From Candidatus Peribacteraceae bacterium (GTDB lineage Bacteria; Patescibacteriota; Gracilibacteria; Peribacterales; Peribacteraceae), in contig JABFSS010000095.1 in the NCBI GenBank assembly GCA_013140485.1, positions 1-18,760 of the forward strand: a stretch of DNA of 18,760 nt. The letters are read 5' to 3'. Position 1 is the first letter of the stretch; each line of letters begins with the position of its first letter. The position numbers and the translations under genes were made by a program. Below are positions 1 through 6,625 of this stretch, piece by piece. The notes beneath the pieces are model-generated. The model saw only the letters and a list, made by a program, of their open reading frames with translations. It ran no database searches and had not been told where the DNA came from.

Positions 1-100
1 CCTCTGTACATCACCGCGACTTCGCCGTGCAGAAGGACGGCTCGGTGCTGATCTTGGACGAAGTGCTCGGGCCGGACGAAGTCGCGGTGATGTACAGAGG
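1..100. repeat. 24-bp perfect inverted repeat at the window edge
   Basis: Bases 1-24 (CCTCTGTACATCACCGCGAC followed by TTCG) are the exact reverse complement of bases 77-100. The 52 bases between the arms are unrelated to each other, and pairing stops at base 25. The right arm is ordinary ileS coding sequence. The left arm would give an implausible peptide (SVHHRDFA) joined to a normal IleRS sequence. A fold-back at a contig end (assembly or amplification artefact) explains this better than biology. Confidence 0.85.
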
Positions 101-410
101 GCGTGAAGGGGAAGATGTCGCCGCCGACAAAGGCATCGTGATCGCACTCGATACGCGCATAACGCCGGAACTCGAACTGCAGGGCAAAGCGCGCGACATC
201 ATCCGGTTCATCCAGAGCCTGCGGAAGGAACAGGGATTGAAACTGGAAGACAAGATTGTCTTAAGCGTGGAAGGAGCCGATGACGTGCTGGCCGGACACA
301 AGGACACAATCCTCTCCGCGACGCAGGCGACGCTCGGAAAAATTGACGGTGATGCGCACGCATTGGATCTGGAGGGACAAAAGGTGACGGTGAAGTTCAA
401 GAAGGTCTGA
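3..410 (+). CDS. ileS: Isoleucyl-tRNA synthetase, C-terminal fragment
   Basis: This is the last ~128 codons of a cytosolic class I aminoacyl-tRNA synthetase that charges tRNA-Ile. The frame is open from the window edge and ends with TGA at 408-410. The diagnostic stretch is DTRITPELELQGKARDIIRF, followed by a helical IQSLRKEQGLKLEDKI segment. These are typical of the C-terminal domain of the large IleRS type, just after the anticodon-binding region. The catalytic HIGH and KMSKS parts lie outside the window. The GTG at 27 is not a real start. Codons 3-24 fall in the exact inverted repeat with 77-100 and are probably not genuine ileS sequence. The reliable part therefore starts near base 25. 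Identification is firm; the 5' boundary is not. Confidence 0.88.
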   Translation, partial: SVHHRDFAVQKDGSVLILDEVLGPDEVAVMYRGREGEDVAADKGIVIALDTRITPELELQGKARDIIRFIQSLRKEQGLKLEDKIVLSVEGADDVLAGHKDTILSATQATLGKIDGDAHALDLEGQKVTVKFKKV

Positions 411-415
411 AGGAA

Positions 416-507
416 ATGACCAATGACGAATCACTAATGAAAGACTAAATGAGGAACTTGTAAATTTGTAAATTGGATTATTTCATTAATGATTGGTCAT
501 TCGTCAT
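416..507. repeat. Imperfect 27-bp inverted repeat after ileS
   Basis: Arms 416-442 and 481-507 pair at 24 of 27 positions around a 38-base AT-rich loop. Each arm is built from a repeated AATGAC-like unit. The element starts 5 bases after the ileS stop and ends 7 bases before the likely start of the next gene. It could be a REP/MITE-like repeat or a folded structure at the 3' end of ileS. There is no T-tract, so it is not a classical terminator. Confidence 0.6.
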
Positions 508-514
508 TCGCCCA

Positions 515-892
515 ATGAGTCTTCCTATCCGCATCCTCCTCCGCTTTCTCCTGACCATCGGCCTCGTTTGGGCGATGAACACGTATCTGCATACGTGGTT
601 CGTTGTGACGGGGGGAATCCCGGCCTACGTGATCATCGCGGCGCTGATCACGCTGATGAATATTTTCGTCGCGCCGGTGCTGAATCTTCTGGCGGCTCCG
701 CTTAAATTCTTCATGACGTTCGTCGCCGTGCTCTTGGTGAACTGGATCTTCCTGTGGCTCACGATCCGGATCGTCTCGGCGATGGAACCGACCCTCGTAA
801 CCATGCAAATCAAAGGCGGCATCCCGGGTTGGATCGTGGTGATTATTGCCCTCGGAGTCGGAAAATTGGTGATGAAATTGGTACTAAAATGA
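515..892 (+). CDS. Phage holin family 4-like membrane protein
   Basis: A 125-residue protein with about four hydrophobic helices and almost no soluble part. Segments cover the N-terminal ILLRFLLTIGLVWAMNTY region, a GGIPAYVIIAALITLMNIFV segment, an FFMTFVAVLLVNWIFLWLTI segment and a C-terminal IPGWIVVIIALGVGKLV segment. The pattern, including the central NxxVxPVLxLLxxPL loop, matches the phage holin 4_2 / Mycobacterium four-TM family. Despite the name, this family is a common chromosomal membrane protein of unknown role, not a lysis holin. The ATG at 515 is preferred because an upstream in-frame start (473) lies inside the inverted repeat 416-507 and would add a polar, non-family extension. 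No clear Shine-Dalgarno site is present. Family assignment is good, function unknown. Confidence 0.75.
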   Translation: MSLPIRILLRFLLTIGLVWAMNTYLHTWFVVTGGIPAYVIIAALITLMNIFVAPVLNLLAAPLKFFMTFVAVLLVNWIFLWLTIRIVSAMEPTLVTMQIKGGIPGWIVVIIALGVGKLVMKLVLK

Positions 893-1055
893 CTCAGAAT
901 GACCATTGGACAAATTATCGACTTGTTGGCTTATATTAGGGCTCCGTGAGAATTATTTTTCTTGAAATAGTGCAATATTGCCCTCTCGAACTCTGCGAGA
1001 ATCCATCAAGGACTGTGTGGCAGAATGCGTATGAGATATGAGTGACAGGCAACTA

Positions 1056-1083
1056 TTTACAAAGACTAAATTTCTGTTAGATT
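1056..1083 (+). promoter_or_regulatory. Sigma70-type promoter for the SLH protein
   Basis: TTTACA at 1056-1061, a 16-base spacer, then TAGATT at 1078-1083 with an extended-10 TG at 1075-1076. Transcription would start near 1090, giving a ~20-base leader before the ATG at 1110. The rest of the 893-1109 gap shows no gene. Confidence 0.55.
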
Positions 1084-1109
1084 AATCATCTATTTTTTCC
1101 ACATTCCGT

Positions 1110-2168
1110 ATGAAGAAACTCCTGCTCGCCGCCGCGTCATTCGCTCTCGGCATGGCCCCCTCGGTCGCTCTGTCCCAAGAATTCCGCGACCCGGCGTCTG
1201 ACTACGTTCTCGAGCAGCAGATCATGTATCCGGATGCGGAAGGAAATTTCAACGGCACGGGAATGGTCACGCGGCTGGAGTTCACTCTGGCTACGGTAGA
1301 CCGCCTCTACCCGATGGAAGATTTTGCCGGCTGCTTGGACGCCATCGCGCCGTCGCAGCCCGCCCGCTACACCCTTCTCTTCTCTGATGTGGACCGCACC
1401 GAGTGGTACGCACAGCGCCTCTGCGTCGGGATGCGCACGGGGTTGATCCAGGGAAATGCCGACGGCAGCTTCCGCCCGTTCGCGTCGATCACGGCAGCCG
1501 AAGCGTCCACGATCATGGCGCGCGGCTACGGACTCTCCACTCCGGCGCTCAACGTCTCGGCGAAGCCGTGGTACGAAGCCCCCATGCAGTCGCTCGCGAA
1601 CCGCGGAGCAATCGGCCAGGTCGCCCCCGGCATTCATCTTTCGCGATCCGGAATGGCGCAGATGTTCTTCGCGCTGCGCGATACCGCCTACGCGGTGACC
1701 GGCACGGCAAATACGTCGGAGCCGACGCAACCCGCAACGCAACCCACCGCCCTTCCGTCGTCCACACCGGTCATGCTCTCGGTTCCGGACGTGGCCGTGA
1801 CGGCCCCCGCGAACGAGGACTGCCCGATCTCCCGGGTGAATTCGCCCGGCACCGCCTTGCTTGTGCTCGGTCTCGAAGCGCATCCGCGCACGGCCGTGCG
1901 CCCGTCGACGCGGGCACTTGGCGCCCTGGCCGCGGCCAACTACGAGAACGGTACTTTTACCGGCCCGGATAACGGAATTCCGGAATCGAACGTGCTCTCC
2001 CGGTGCGCAGGTTCGTTCACACGGACTCCGGCAGGCGCGCTGCAAGCGGGAACCGCCGTCACCAAATTTGTAACGGGCGGCCGCGTGCCGCACCGTTTCC
2101 TCCGCGCGGAAGCCGAGCAACGCGGCGTGATCAACGACTTCCGGATCGACCGGAGCGTCGGGTACTAG
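1110..2168 (+). CDS. Exported SLH-repeat surface protein
   Basis: A 352-residue protein with a Sec signal peptide (MKKLLLAAASFALG..., cleavage near ALS-Q, residue 23). Three SLH-like repeats follow at about 25-75, 91-142 and 150-195. The middle one is the clearest: LFSDVDRTEWYAQRL, then GLIQGNADGSFRPFASITAAE. SLH repeats normally hold a protein on the cell wall or S-layer. A Pro/Thr-rich linker (about 200-225) leads to a C-terminal domain of ~125 residues with two cysteines (in DCPIS and SRCAGSF) that I do not recognise. A secreted, wall-attached location follows from the domains; its job is unknown. The start is fixed by the signal peptide. A promoter lies at 1056-1083, and yhhQ begins 15 bases after the stop. 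Confidence 0.8.
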   Translation: MKKLLLAAASFALGMAPSVALSQEFRDPASDYVLEQQIMYPDAEGNFNGTGMVTRLEFTLATVDRLYPMEDFAGCLDAIAPSQPARYTLLFSDVDRTEWYAQRLCVGMRTGLIQGNADGSFRPFASITAAEASTIMARGYGLSTPALNVSAKPWYEAPMQSLANRGAIGQVAPGIHLSRSGMAQMFFALRDTAYAVTGTANTSEPTQPATQPTALPSSTPVMLSVPDVAVTAPANEDCPISRVNSPGTALLVLGLEAHPRTAVRPSTRALGALAAANYENGTFTGPDNGIPESNVLSRCAGSFTRTPAGALQAGTAVTKFVTGGRVPHRFLRAEAEQRGVINDFRIDRSVGY

Positions 2169-2177
2169 TGCTACACT
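2169..2177 (+). promoter_or_regulatory. Extended -10 element directly before yhhQ
   Basis: TG at 2169-2170, C, then TACACT at 2172-2177, followed by exactly six bases and the ATG at 2184. This spacing puts transcription start on the A of ATG, predicting a leaderless message. No good -35 is visible, which is normal for an extended -10 promoter. Confidence 0.5.
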
Positions 2178-2183
2178 TCAGAC

Positions 2184-2852
2184 ATGCACCCCCGCGGTTA
2201 CCGTGACCTTCTCTCGGCGCTCTTCGTCACGACGCTCGTCGTCAGCAACATCATTGCCGTGAAGATCGGCGCGTTCGGCGGCTTTTACCTGCCGGTCGCC
2301 GTCGTGATCTTCCCGCTGAGCTACGTCCTGGGGGACATCATCACCGAAGTGTACGGATTCTCCGCCATGCGCCGGACAATTTGGACGGGATTCCTCTGCA
2401 ATCTCGTCGCAGTCGCCGCGATCATGATCGGAAACATGATCCCTGCCGCTCCGTTCTTCGAAGGACAGGACGCGTACCGGCAGATCCTCGGTTCCACGCC
2501 CCGGATTCTGGGCGCGTCGTTCACCGCATTCCTCATCGGCTCGTTCACCAACGCCATGATCCTCTCGCGCCTCAAAGTCGCGACGAAGGGCAAACATCTC
2601 TGGCTCCGCACGATCACCTCGACCGTGATCGGCGAAGGTCTCGATTCGCTCGTCTTCATTTCACTGGCCTTCTGGGGAATCTTCGCACCGGCGGAAGTTG
2701 CGCTGATGTTCGTGACGCAATGGGCGTTCAAGGTCTGTGTGGAGATTCTCGTGACGCCGCTCACGTATGCCGTGGTCGGCACGCTCAAGAAACGCGAAGG
2801 CACCGATGTGTATGACGCCAAGACGAGCTTCAATCCTTTCCGACTTTCCTGA
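2184..2852 (+). CDS. yhhQ: Queuosine precursor transporter, YhhQ family
   Basis: A 222-residue inner-membrane protein with about six hydrophobic helices. Family signatures are an early LFVTTLVVSNIIAVKI segment, FPLSYVLGDIITEVYGF in the second/third helix region, and a late STVIGEGLDSLVFISLAF segment. YhhQ proteins take up the queuosine precursors preQ0/preQ1. The TGA stop at 2850-2852 shares one base with the queF start codon, so the two genes are very probably one operon with coupled translation. QueF reduces preQ0, so uptake of preQ0 followed by reduction is the natural reading. No other queuosine genes are visible. An extended -10 lies six bases before the ATG. Confidence 0.88.
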   Translation: MHPRGYRDLLSALFVTTLVVSNIIAVKIGAFGGFYLPVAVVIFPLSYVLGDIITEVYGFSAMRRTIWTGFLCNLVAVAAIMIGNMIPAAPFFEGQDAYRQILGSTPRILGASFTAFLIGSFTNAMILSRLKVATKGKHLWLRTITSTVIGEGLDSLVFISLAFWGIFAPAEVALMFVTQWAFKVCVEILVTPLTYAVVGTLKKREGTDVYDAKTSFNPFRLS

Positions 2853-3247
2853 TGCCGACCAAGAAAGACGATCTGCAGGCGCTGACGAAATTGGGAAAGA
2901 AAGCAGAACCCGGCCGCACGCTGGAAGTCTTCCCGAACCATGCACCCGGCGAAATCGACGTGGTGCTGCACTGCACCGAGTTCACCTGCATCTGCCCAAT
3001 GACCGGCCAGCCCGACTACGCGGACATTGAGATTACATACGCACCCGACAAGCACGTCGTTGAATCAAAATCGATGAAGCTCTACCTGGAAACCTACCGC
3101 AATGAAGGAGTTTTCCACGAGCACTTGGCCGTTGACATCGGGAAGGATTTTGTGAAGTTTGTGAAACCGCTGAAGGTCAGCGTGACCGTGAAGTTTCACG
3201 TCCGCGGGGGGATCGCGATTGATGCGACATGGAATTACGGGAAGTAG
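2852..3247 (+). CDS. queF: NADPH-dependent 7-cyano-7-deazaguanine reductase (QueF)
   Basis: This cytosolic enzyme reduces the nitrile of preQ0 to the aminomethyl group of preQ1, using NADPH, in queuosine biosynthesis. At 131 residues it is the short, single-domain (B. subtilis-type) form. The active-site segment FTCICPMTGQPDYAD carries the nucleophilic Cys48 and the acid Asp55. The family motif ESKSMKLY is at 71-78, and the FHEH segment (88-91) supplies the conserved Glu/His. It overlaps yhhQ by one base at its start. Its 3' end overlaps the convergent glycosyltransferase gene by 13 bases, with no terminator between them. Confidence 0.95.
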   Translation: MPTKKDDLQALTKLGKKAEPGRTLEVFPNHAPGEIDVVLHCTEFTCICPMTGQPDYADIEITYAPDKHVVESKSMKLYLETYRNEGVFHEHLAVDIGKDFVKFVKPLKVSVTVKFHVRGGIAIDATWNYGK

Positions 3248-4776
3248 CCCATCCTAAACAGCACTCTATACGGCACCGGCTGGACGAAATCCTTTCCCGC
3301 GCAGGGCGGCGGAACATCGGTAAAGGCGGTCTGGAATTCGTGAGCAGATTCTTCGTCGAGCAACGGACGCGGTTCGTCGTCTTTATCAATTGCGATGGGC
3401 GCAGTGTGGAACTGGCGGCCGAAGATCTCCAGGAACTCGGGCCGACCCGAAATCATCCGCGCGTATTGTGTAAAGAGCGGACCGAGCGGCGAGTGTGTCG
3501 TGTAGCCCTGAATGCCGTCGTTGGCGTTGATCAGGAGGAGATAGCGGTCGACATCGCAACCGGCCAGCGTTGTATCGATCACCTGCGCGACGTTGCGGCG
3601 CTCTTGATCGCGCGCAAGCCACTGGGGATCGGCCGTGACAGATGCCGCGGGCTTGAGGAGAATGCCGACACAGAGCACGGCGACCCACAGTGCAGTGATG
3701 ACCTTTCCCGTGAAGGTGTGGAGAAGCCGCTCCTGCTCGCGCAGGCACAGGAGGAAGAACGCGGCGAACACCGGCACGCCGAAGACGAAGTGATGCCCGT
3801 AGAAGTCACCCGAGATCCCGATGCTGAGAGTGAGCAGCCAGCTGCCGAGCAGCCACTGGAGAGCTGCGAGCAGGCGTGATGTTCCCGTTGACGTCCGAAA
3901 AACCATCAGCGGCAATGCGGCAAGCCAGACGGAAAAAATGACGATAGGGAAGAAGCCCGAGAACGAAAAAAGCGCTGCCCAAAGCCGCGGAATCTGGATT
4001 GTCCTGAGCCACAGCGGATCGGGAACGACTCCCCACGGCGTCGTCATCTGGTGGCCGATCATGTGGCTCAAGTAGACCGAGAAGTACGGTGCAAAGACTC
4101 CTGCCAGGAACAGTCCGATGAAGAAGAGCACGCCCGCGATGACGAGCGACGGCAGCATCCTCTGCGAACTGCTGAACGAAGGAGAGACGATCAGCGCACC
4201 GCCGATGATTGAGAGCAGAAACGGTTCTTTGAAGAAGACCGCGAGGAAGATCAGAAACGCCGTGAGGATGATCACCGGGATCGTGAAACGCTGAGGATAC
4301 CTCGCCGCCAACATGACGACCGCGACGGCGAACACGGCGCCGAACGATTCGGCGAGACCTTGTCCACCGGCTTCACCGGTATAGAGCGCGAGGAAGATCG
4401 TGAAGATCGCTGCAATCACCATCGTCATGATCCGCCGATCCATGCGCATGACGGCGACGAGAATGATCACTGGAAGGAGCGCCAGGAGGATCGTCTCCGT
4501 CCAGAGAATCAGCGCTGCGCCGTTGAAGAGATGAAGAGACAGCGCGCTCAGGAGAAATATTCCCGGAGGCTTCGTCTCGAACAGGTCGATGTACGGCGTG
4601 AGTCCGTTGAGCATTCCTCTGCCAAGCGCCAAATAGATGTCGACATCCTGGTAATAACTGCCGAGGGTTTCATGACGGAGCAGCGCGATGAATTTCCAGA
4701 GAGCAATCAACGCAACGCAACTAAGAAGAACAAGAACGACGCGTCGAAGGACGGGGGAGTGGAACCAAGAATGCAT
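3235..4776 (-). CDS. GT-C-type polytopic membrane glycosyltransferase (ArnT/PMT-like)
   Basis: A 513-residue protein with roughly ten or more hydrophobic helices. After the first helix comes a loop with acidic residues (YQDVDIYLALG, Asp44 and Asp46), followed by a GLTPYIDLFETKPPGIFLL segment. That arrangement is typical of GT-C glycosyltransferases of the ArnT/PMT/GT39-83 type, which use lipid-linked sugar donors on the outer face of the membrane. A soluble C-terminal domain begins near residue 390. Acceptor and donor cannot be told from sequence. The start codon at 4776 lies eight bases after a minus-strand TATACT (4785-4790). A strong hairpin (4798-4849) sits where a -35 would be. Confidence 0.72.
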   Translation of the reverse strand: MHSWFHSPVLRRVVLVLLSCVALIALWKFIALLRHETLGSYYQDVDIYLALGRGMLNGLTPYIDLFETKPPGIFLLSALSLHLFNGAALILWTETILLALLPVIILVAVMRMDRRIMTMVIAAIFTIFLALYTGEAGGQGLAESFGAVFAVAVVMLAARYPQRFTIPVIILTAFLIFLAVFFKEPFLLSIIGGALIVSPSFSSSQRMLPSLVIAGVLFFIGLFLAGVFAPYFSVYLSHMIGHQMTTPWGVVPDPLWLRTIQIPRLWAALFSFSGFFPIVIFSVWLAALPLMVFRTSTGTSRLLAALQWLLGSWLLTLSIGISGDFYGHHFVFGVPVFAAFFLLCLREQERLLHTFTGKVITALWVAVLCVGILLKPAASVTADPQWLARDQERRNVAQVIDTTLAGCDVDRYLLLINANDGIQGYTTHSPLGPLFTQYARMISGRPEFLEIFGRQFHTAPIAIDKDDEPRPLLDEESAHEFQTAFTDVPPPCAGKDFVQPVPYRVLFRMGYFP

Positions 4777-4797
4777 TGGTCAGGAGTATAGAGCTCG

Positions 4798-4849
4798 TCA
4801 GCTCAGACAGAGCCTGCCCCGAGCGGCGCCGAGGGGCCGTCTGAGCTGA
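4798..4849. repeat. Strong REP-like hairpin in a divergent intergenic region
   Basis: Arms TCAGCTCAGAC (4798-4808) and GTCTGAGCTGA (4839-4849) pair perfectly. Inside is a second paired set (GCCCC 4816-4820 with GGGGC 4833-4837) around the 8-bp palindrome CGGCGCCG (4824-4831). It lies between two divergent genes, so it cannot be a terminator for either. It has the same style of core (CCGAGCG...CGAGGGG) as the repeat at 6614-6642. Confidence 0.7.
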
Positions 4850-4872
4850 TAGGAACAATATTTACATATAAT

Positions 4873-4901
4873 TTGACATATATTTATACATAAAATATAC
4901 T
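4873..4901 (+). promoter_or_regulatory. Near-consensus promoter for phd-doc
   Basis: TTGACA at 4873-4878, a 17-base spacer, TATACT at 4896-4901, then six bases to the ATG at 4908. Transcription would start on the start codon itself. The AT-rich stretch 4859-4900 also holds a 12-base-spaced direct repeat (TTACATATA and TGACATATA), a possible antitoxin binding region. Confidence 0.8.
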
Positions 4902-4907
4902 ACCCGT

Positions 4908-4918
4908 ATGGACTCCAT
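4908..4918. promoter_or_regulatory. Short inverted repeat ATGGA-C-TCCAT at the phd start
   Basis: ATGGACTCCAT is a 5-bp-arm inverted repeat on the predicted transcription start. A near-identical copy, ATGGAGTCCAT (its exact reverse complement), lies after doc at 5742-5752. It is a candidate autoregulation site. It also encodes the first codons, so chance cannot be excluded. Confidence 0.35.
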
Positions 4919-5192
4919 GCTCCCCATCATCACCGTGTCTGATCTACAGCGCAGCGCGAAAACCGCGCTCGCCTCCGTCAAAGATTACGCCGTCGTGCAG
5001 AGTCACGGCCGCGACCGCGCGTTTATCTTGCATCCCGATCTCGGCAGGATCCTTCTGCAGTCGGGCATGCTCGACGCGCTGCGCAAACAGTGGAATGTCA
5101 TTCGCGAATCTTCGCAGAAAGACAAAGCAGGCGTGGGCCCGGAACTCGAACAGTTGATTGGGAACGTCCTGCGCGAACTCAGCAAGCGATGA
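4908..5192 (+). CDS. Antitoxin of a Phd/Doc-type module (Phd/YefM-like)
   Basis: A 94-residue cytosolic protein. The N-terminal half (PIITVSDLQRSAKTALASVK, then VVQSHGRDRAFILHPDL) follows the Phd/YefM fold: a strand, then the 'SxLQRxxxxxLxxVK' helix, then a beta hairpin. The C-terminal tail (after about 55) is charged and helical, as expected for the segment that wraps the toxin. The stop is 10 bases before the Doc-type gene, so they are co-transcribed. Members of this family repress their own promoter. The start may be ATG 4908 or ATG 4917; both are in frame and both lie at or next to the predicted transcription start. The partner supports the assignment more strongly than the sequence alone. 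Confidence 0.72.
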   Translation: MDSMLPIITVSDLQRSAKTALASVKDYAVVQSHGRDRAFILHPDLGRILLQSGMLDALRKQWNVIRESSQKDKAGVGPELEQLIGNVLRELSKR

Positions 5193-5202
5193 TTGTACGA
5201 TT

Positions 5203-5703
5203 ATGAATTACCCCACACTGACCATCTGCCGGGAATTATTGTTTCCGATGATCCGCCAGCACATGGCGATTCACGAGCCCGCGCCGTATTACGACGGCGA
5301 GCGCCGCGGACTCGACAAGCTCGAGGGCACATTCGGATTGATGCAGCGCGACAACTATCCGGACCTGCTCGGCAAAGCCGCGTACCTGTTCTGCTCCGTC
5401 ATCGACGGACATCCGTTCAGCAACGGTAACAAGCGCCTGGCCGTCACGCTGCTCACGTACTTTCTGCTCATGAACGGATTCCGCATCAGCGCCCCGAGCA
5501 TGCTCGCGGTACGCGCCGAACTTGAGCGCTTCTTCCCAAACCTCCGCTGGGAAGACGTGCATGCCTTCCGCCACCCGCATGAGTACTTTTTCTATCACCT
5601 CGCGCTCATCGTTGCGGACCGCGCGCAGAAGGGAAAACTGAATTTTCGGCAGGAACAGGACGCCGTGCAGCAATTACTGGCGTTCATTGCGGTGAAGAAC
5701 TGA
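5203..5703 (+). CDS. doc: Fic/Doc-family toxin (Doc type)
   Basis: A 166-residue all-helical protein with the family active-site loop DGHPFSNGNKRLA (about residues 68-80; His70, Asn75, Lys77, Arg78). Ordinary Fic AMP-transferases have GNGR in this loop; the Lys in GNKR is characteristic of Doc, a kinase that phosphorylates EF-Tu and stops translation. The upstream gene is a Phd/YefM-like antitoxin, completing a type II toxin-antitoxin module. The ATG at 5203 is chosen because an in-frame start at 5158 would run through the antitoxin 3' end. Doc proteins are usually ~125-130 residues, so this one is longer, with a C-terminal extension (after about 130). Confidence 0.85.
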   Translation: MNYPTLTICRELLFPMIRQHMAIHEPAPYYDGERRGLDKLEGTFGLMQRDNYPDLLGKAAYLFCSVIDGHPFSNGNKRLAVTLLTYFLLMNGFRISAPSMLAVRAELERFFPNLRWEDVHAFRHPHEYFFYHLALIVADRAQKGKLNFRQEQDAVQQLLAFIAVKN

Positions 5704-5740
5704 AGAAAGTGTGTAAAAAAATACGCGGCTCACACGTCTC

Positions 5741-5753
5741 AATGGAGTCCATT
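5741..5753. promoter_or_regulatory. Inverted repeat AATGGA-G-TCCATT after doc
   Basis: A perfect 6-bp-arm palindrome with one central base, 13 bases before the start of the next gene. Its central 11 bases are the reverse complement of 4908-4918, so matching short palindromes flank the phd-doc module. It could be a second operator controlling the downstream gene, or a module boundary. Confidence 0.35.
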
Positions 5754-5766
5754 CCCCTCTTTTTCT

Positions 5767-6009
5767 ATGTCTATTCTCGGTTTCATCGTCATCGGCATCA
5801 TCGCGGGCTGGATCGCCGGCATCATCATGCGCGGCCACGGCTTCGGACTGATCGCGGACCTCGTGATCGGCATCGTCGGGGCCGTCATCGGCGGCTTCCT
5901 CTTCCGCATGTTCGGGATCACCGCCTATGGATCGCTCGGAGCGCTCGCCATGGCCGTCCTCGGCTCGGTCGTTTTCCTGGGCCTTGCGGGGGTGGTGAAG
6001 AGGGCGTGA
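5767..6009 (+). CDS. GlsB/YeaQ/YmgE-family membrane protein
   Basis: An 80-residue protein with three hydrophobic helices and many glycines: IVIGIIAGWIAGIIMRGHGFG, then LIADLVIGIVGAVIGGFLFRM, then a last helix near LAMAVLGSVVFLGLAG. This is the pattern of the transglycosylase-associated (GlsB/YeaQ/YmgE) family of small envelope stress proteins. The biochemical role is unknown for the family. Start at 5767 fits family length; no clear Shine-Dalgarno. It precedes an ECF sigma factor operon by ~60 bases but has its own stop before that promoter. Confidence 0.85.
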   Translation: MSILGFIVIGIIAGWIAGIIMRGHGFGLIADLVIGIVGAVIGGFLFRMFGITAYGSLGALAMAVLGSVVFLGLAGVVKRA

Positions 6010-6014
6010 ATATT

Positions 6015-6050
6015 TGTAACGTTTTGTAACGTTTCATCTCTCCATCCGTA
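6015..6050 (+). promoter_or_regulatory. ECF-sigma-type promoter with doubled TGTAAC box
   Basis: TGTAAC at 6025-6030, 16 bases, then CGTA at 6047-6050. This matches the general ECF layout known from Bacillus sigma-W/X/M promoters (TGAAAC/TGTAAC-N16-CGTA). A second TGTAAC sits ten bases upstream at 6015-6020, one helical turn away. Transcription would start near 6057. The gene downstream is itself an ECF sigma factor, so autoregulation is likely. Confidence 0.65.
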
Positions 6051-6070
6051 ATACACTGCGTAGGAATCCT

Positions 6071-6625
6071 ATGGACCGGGCCGAACTCGACAATATCGCG
6101 GCGTGCAGAGCCGGGCGCCTGCAGGCATTCGACGCGCTCTATGAGCTGCACGTTTCCGCGGTCTATAAGTTCCTCTACCGGCGCACGCAGGTCCGCGAAG
6201 TCGCCGAAGACCTGACCAGCATCACCTTCACCAAAGCGCTCGAATCCATTCGCTCTTTTGACCCCGCCCGCGGAGAGCTGCGCGCCTGGCTGTACCGCAT
6301 CGCCCGCAATGCCCTCATCGATCACCACCGCCACGCCGGCGAACACGTGATCGGCCTCGAGCACGCCGAAGATCTCCCCGGCGATGACACCGTCACCCGG
6401 CGCGCGGAACAGGCGATCGACGCGCAGAAGTTGCAGGAAGCGCTGAAAATCCTCAAGCCGCTCCAGCGCGAAGTCGTCCTCCTGCGCATCTGGGAAGAAC
6501 TCTCCTATAAAGAGATCGCCGTGGTCACGGGAAAAACCGAAGGCAACTGCAAACTGATGTTCTTCCGCGCTCTCGCCCAACTTCGCACTGCCCTCATTGT
6601 AGTCTTTCTCCTCTTGTCATCCTGA
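6071..6625 (+). CDS. ECF-type RNA polymerase sigma factor
   Basis: A 184-residue sigma-70-family protein with only regions 2 and 4. Region 2 (about 17-90) includes AEDLTSITFTKALESI and the ARGELRAWLYRIARNALIDH segment that contacts core polymerase and -10 DNA. Region 4 (about 120-173) ends in a helix-turn-helix, LSYKEIAVVTGKTEGNCKLM. AGGAA sits five bases before the ATG, one of the few clear ribosome sites here. The C-terminus is odd: after LRTA comes a hydrophobic tail, LIVVFLLLSS, and the TGA stop is supplied by a repeat element at 6614-6642. The original stop may have been lost when the repeat inserted. It is followed after 35 bases by a membrane protein that is probably its regulator. Confidence 0.9.
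   Translation: MDRAELDNIAACRAGRLQAFDALYELHVSAVYKFLYRRTQVREVAEDLTSITFTKALESIRSFDPARGELRAWLYRIARNALIDHHRHAGEHVIGLEHAEDLPGDDTVTRRAEQAIDAQKLQEALKILKPLQREVVLLRIWEELSYKEIAVVTGKTEGNCKLMFFRALAQLRTALIVVFLLLSS

Noticed and set aside
1137..2120. A 327-codon open frame on the minus strand opposite the SLH protein gene
   Set aside because: Arg/His/Gly-rich composition typical of an antisense shadow in GC-rich DNA. The plus strand has a signal peptide and SLH repeats.
3229..3879. A 216-codon plus-strand frame opposite the glycosyltransferase
   Set aside because: Charged, low-complexity antisense translation without motifs; the minus strand has a full membrane protein.
4360..4791. A 143-codon plus-strand frame in the same glycosyltransferase region
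   Set aside because: Same antisense character and no start signals.
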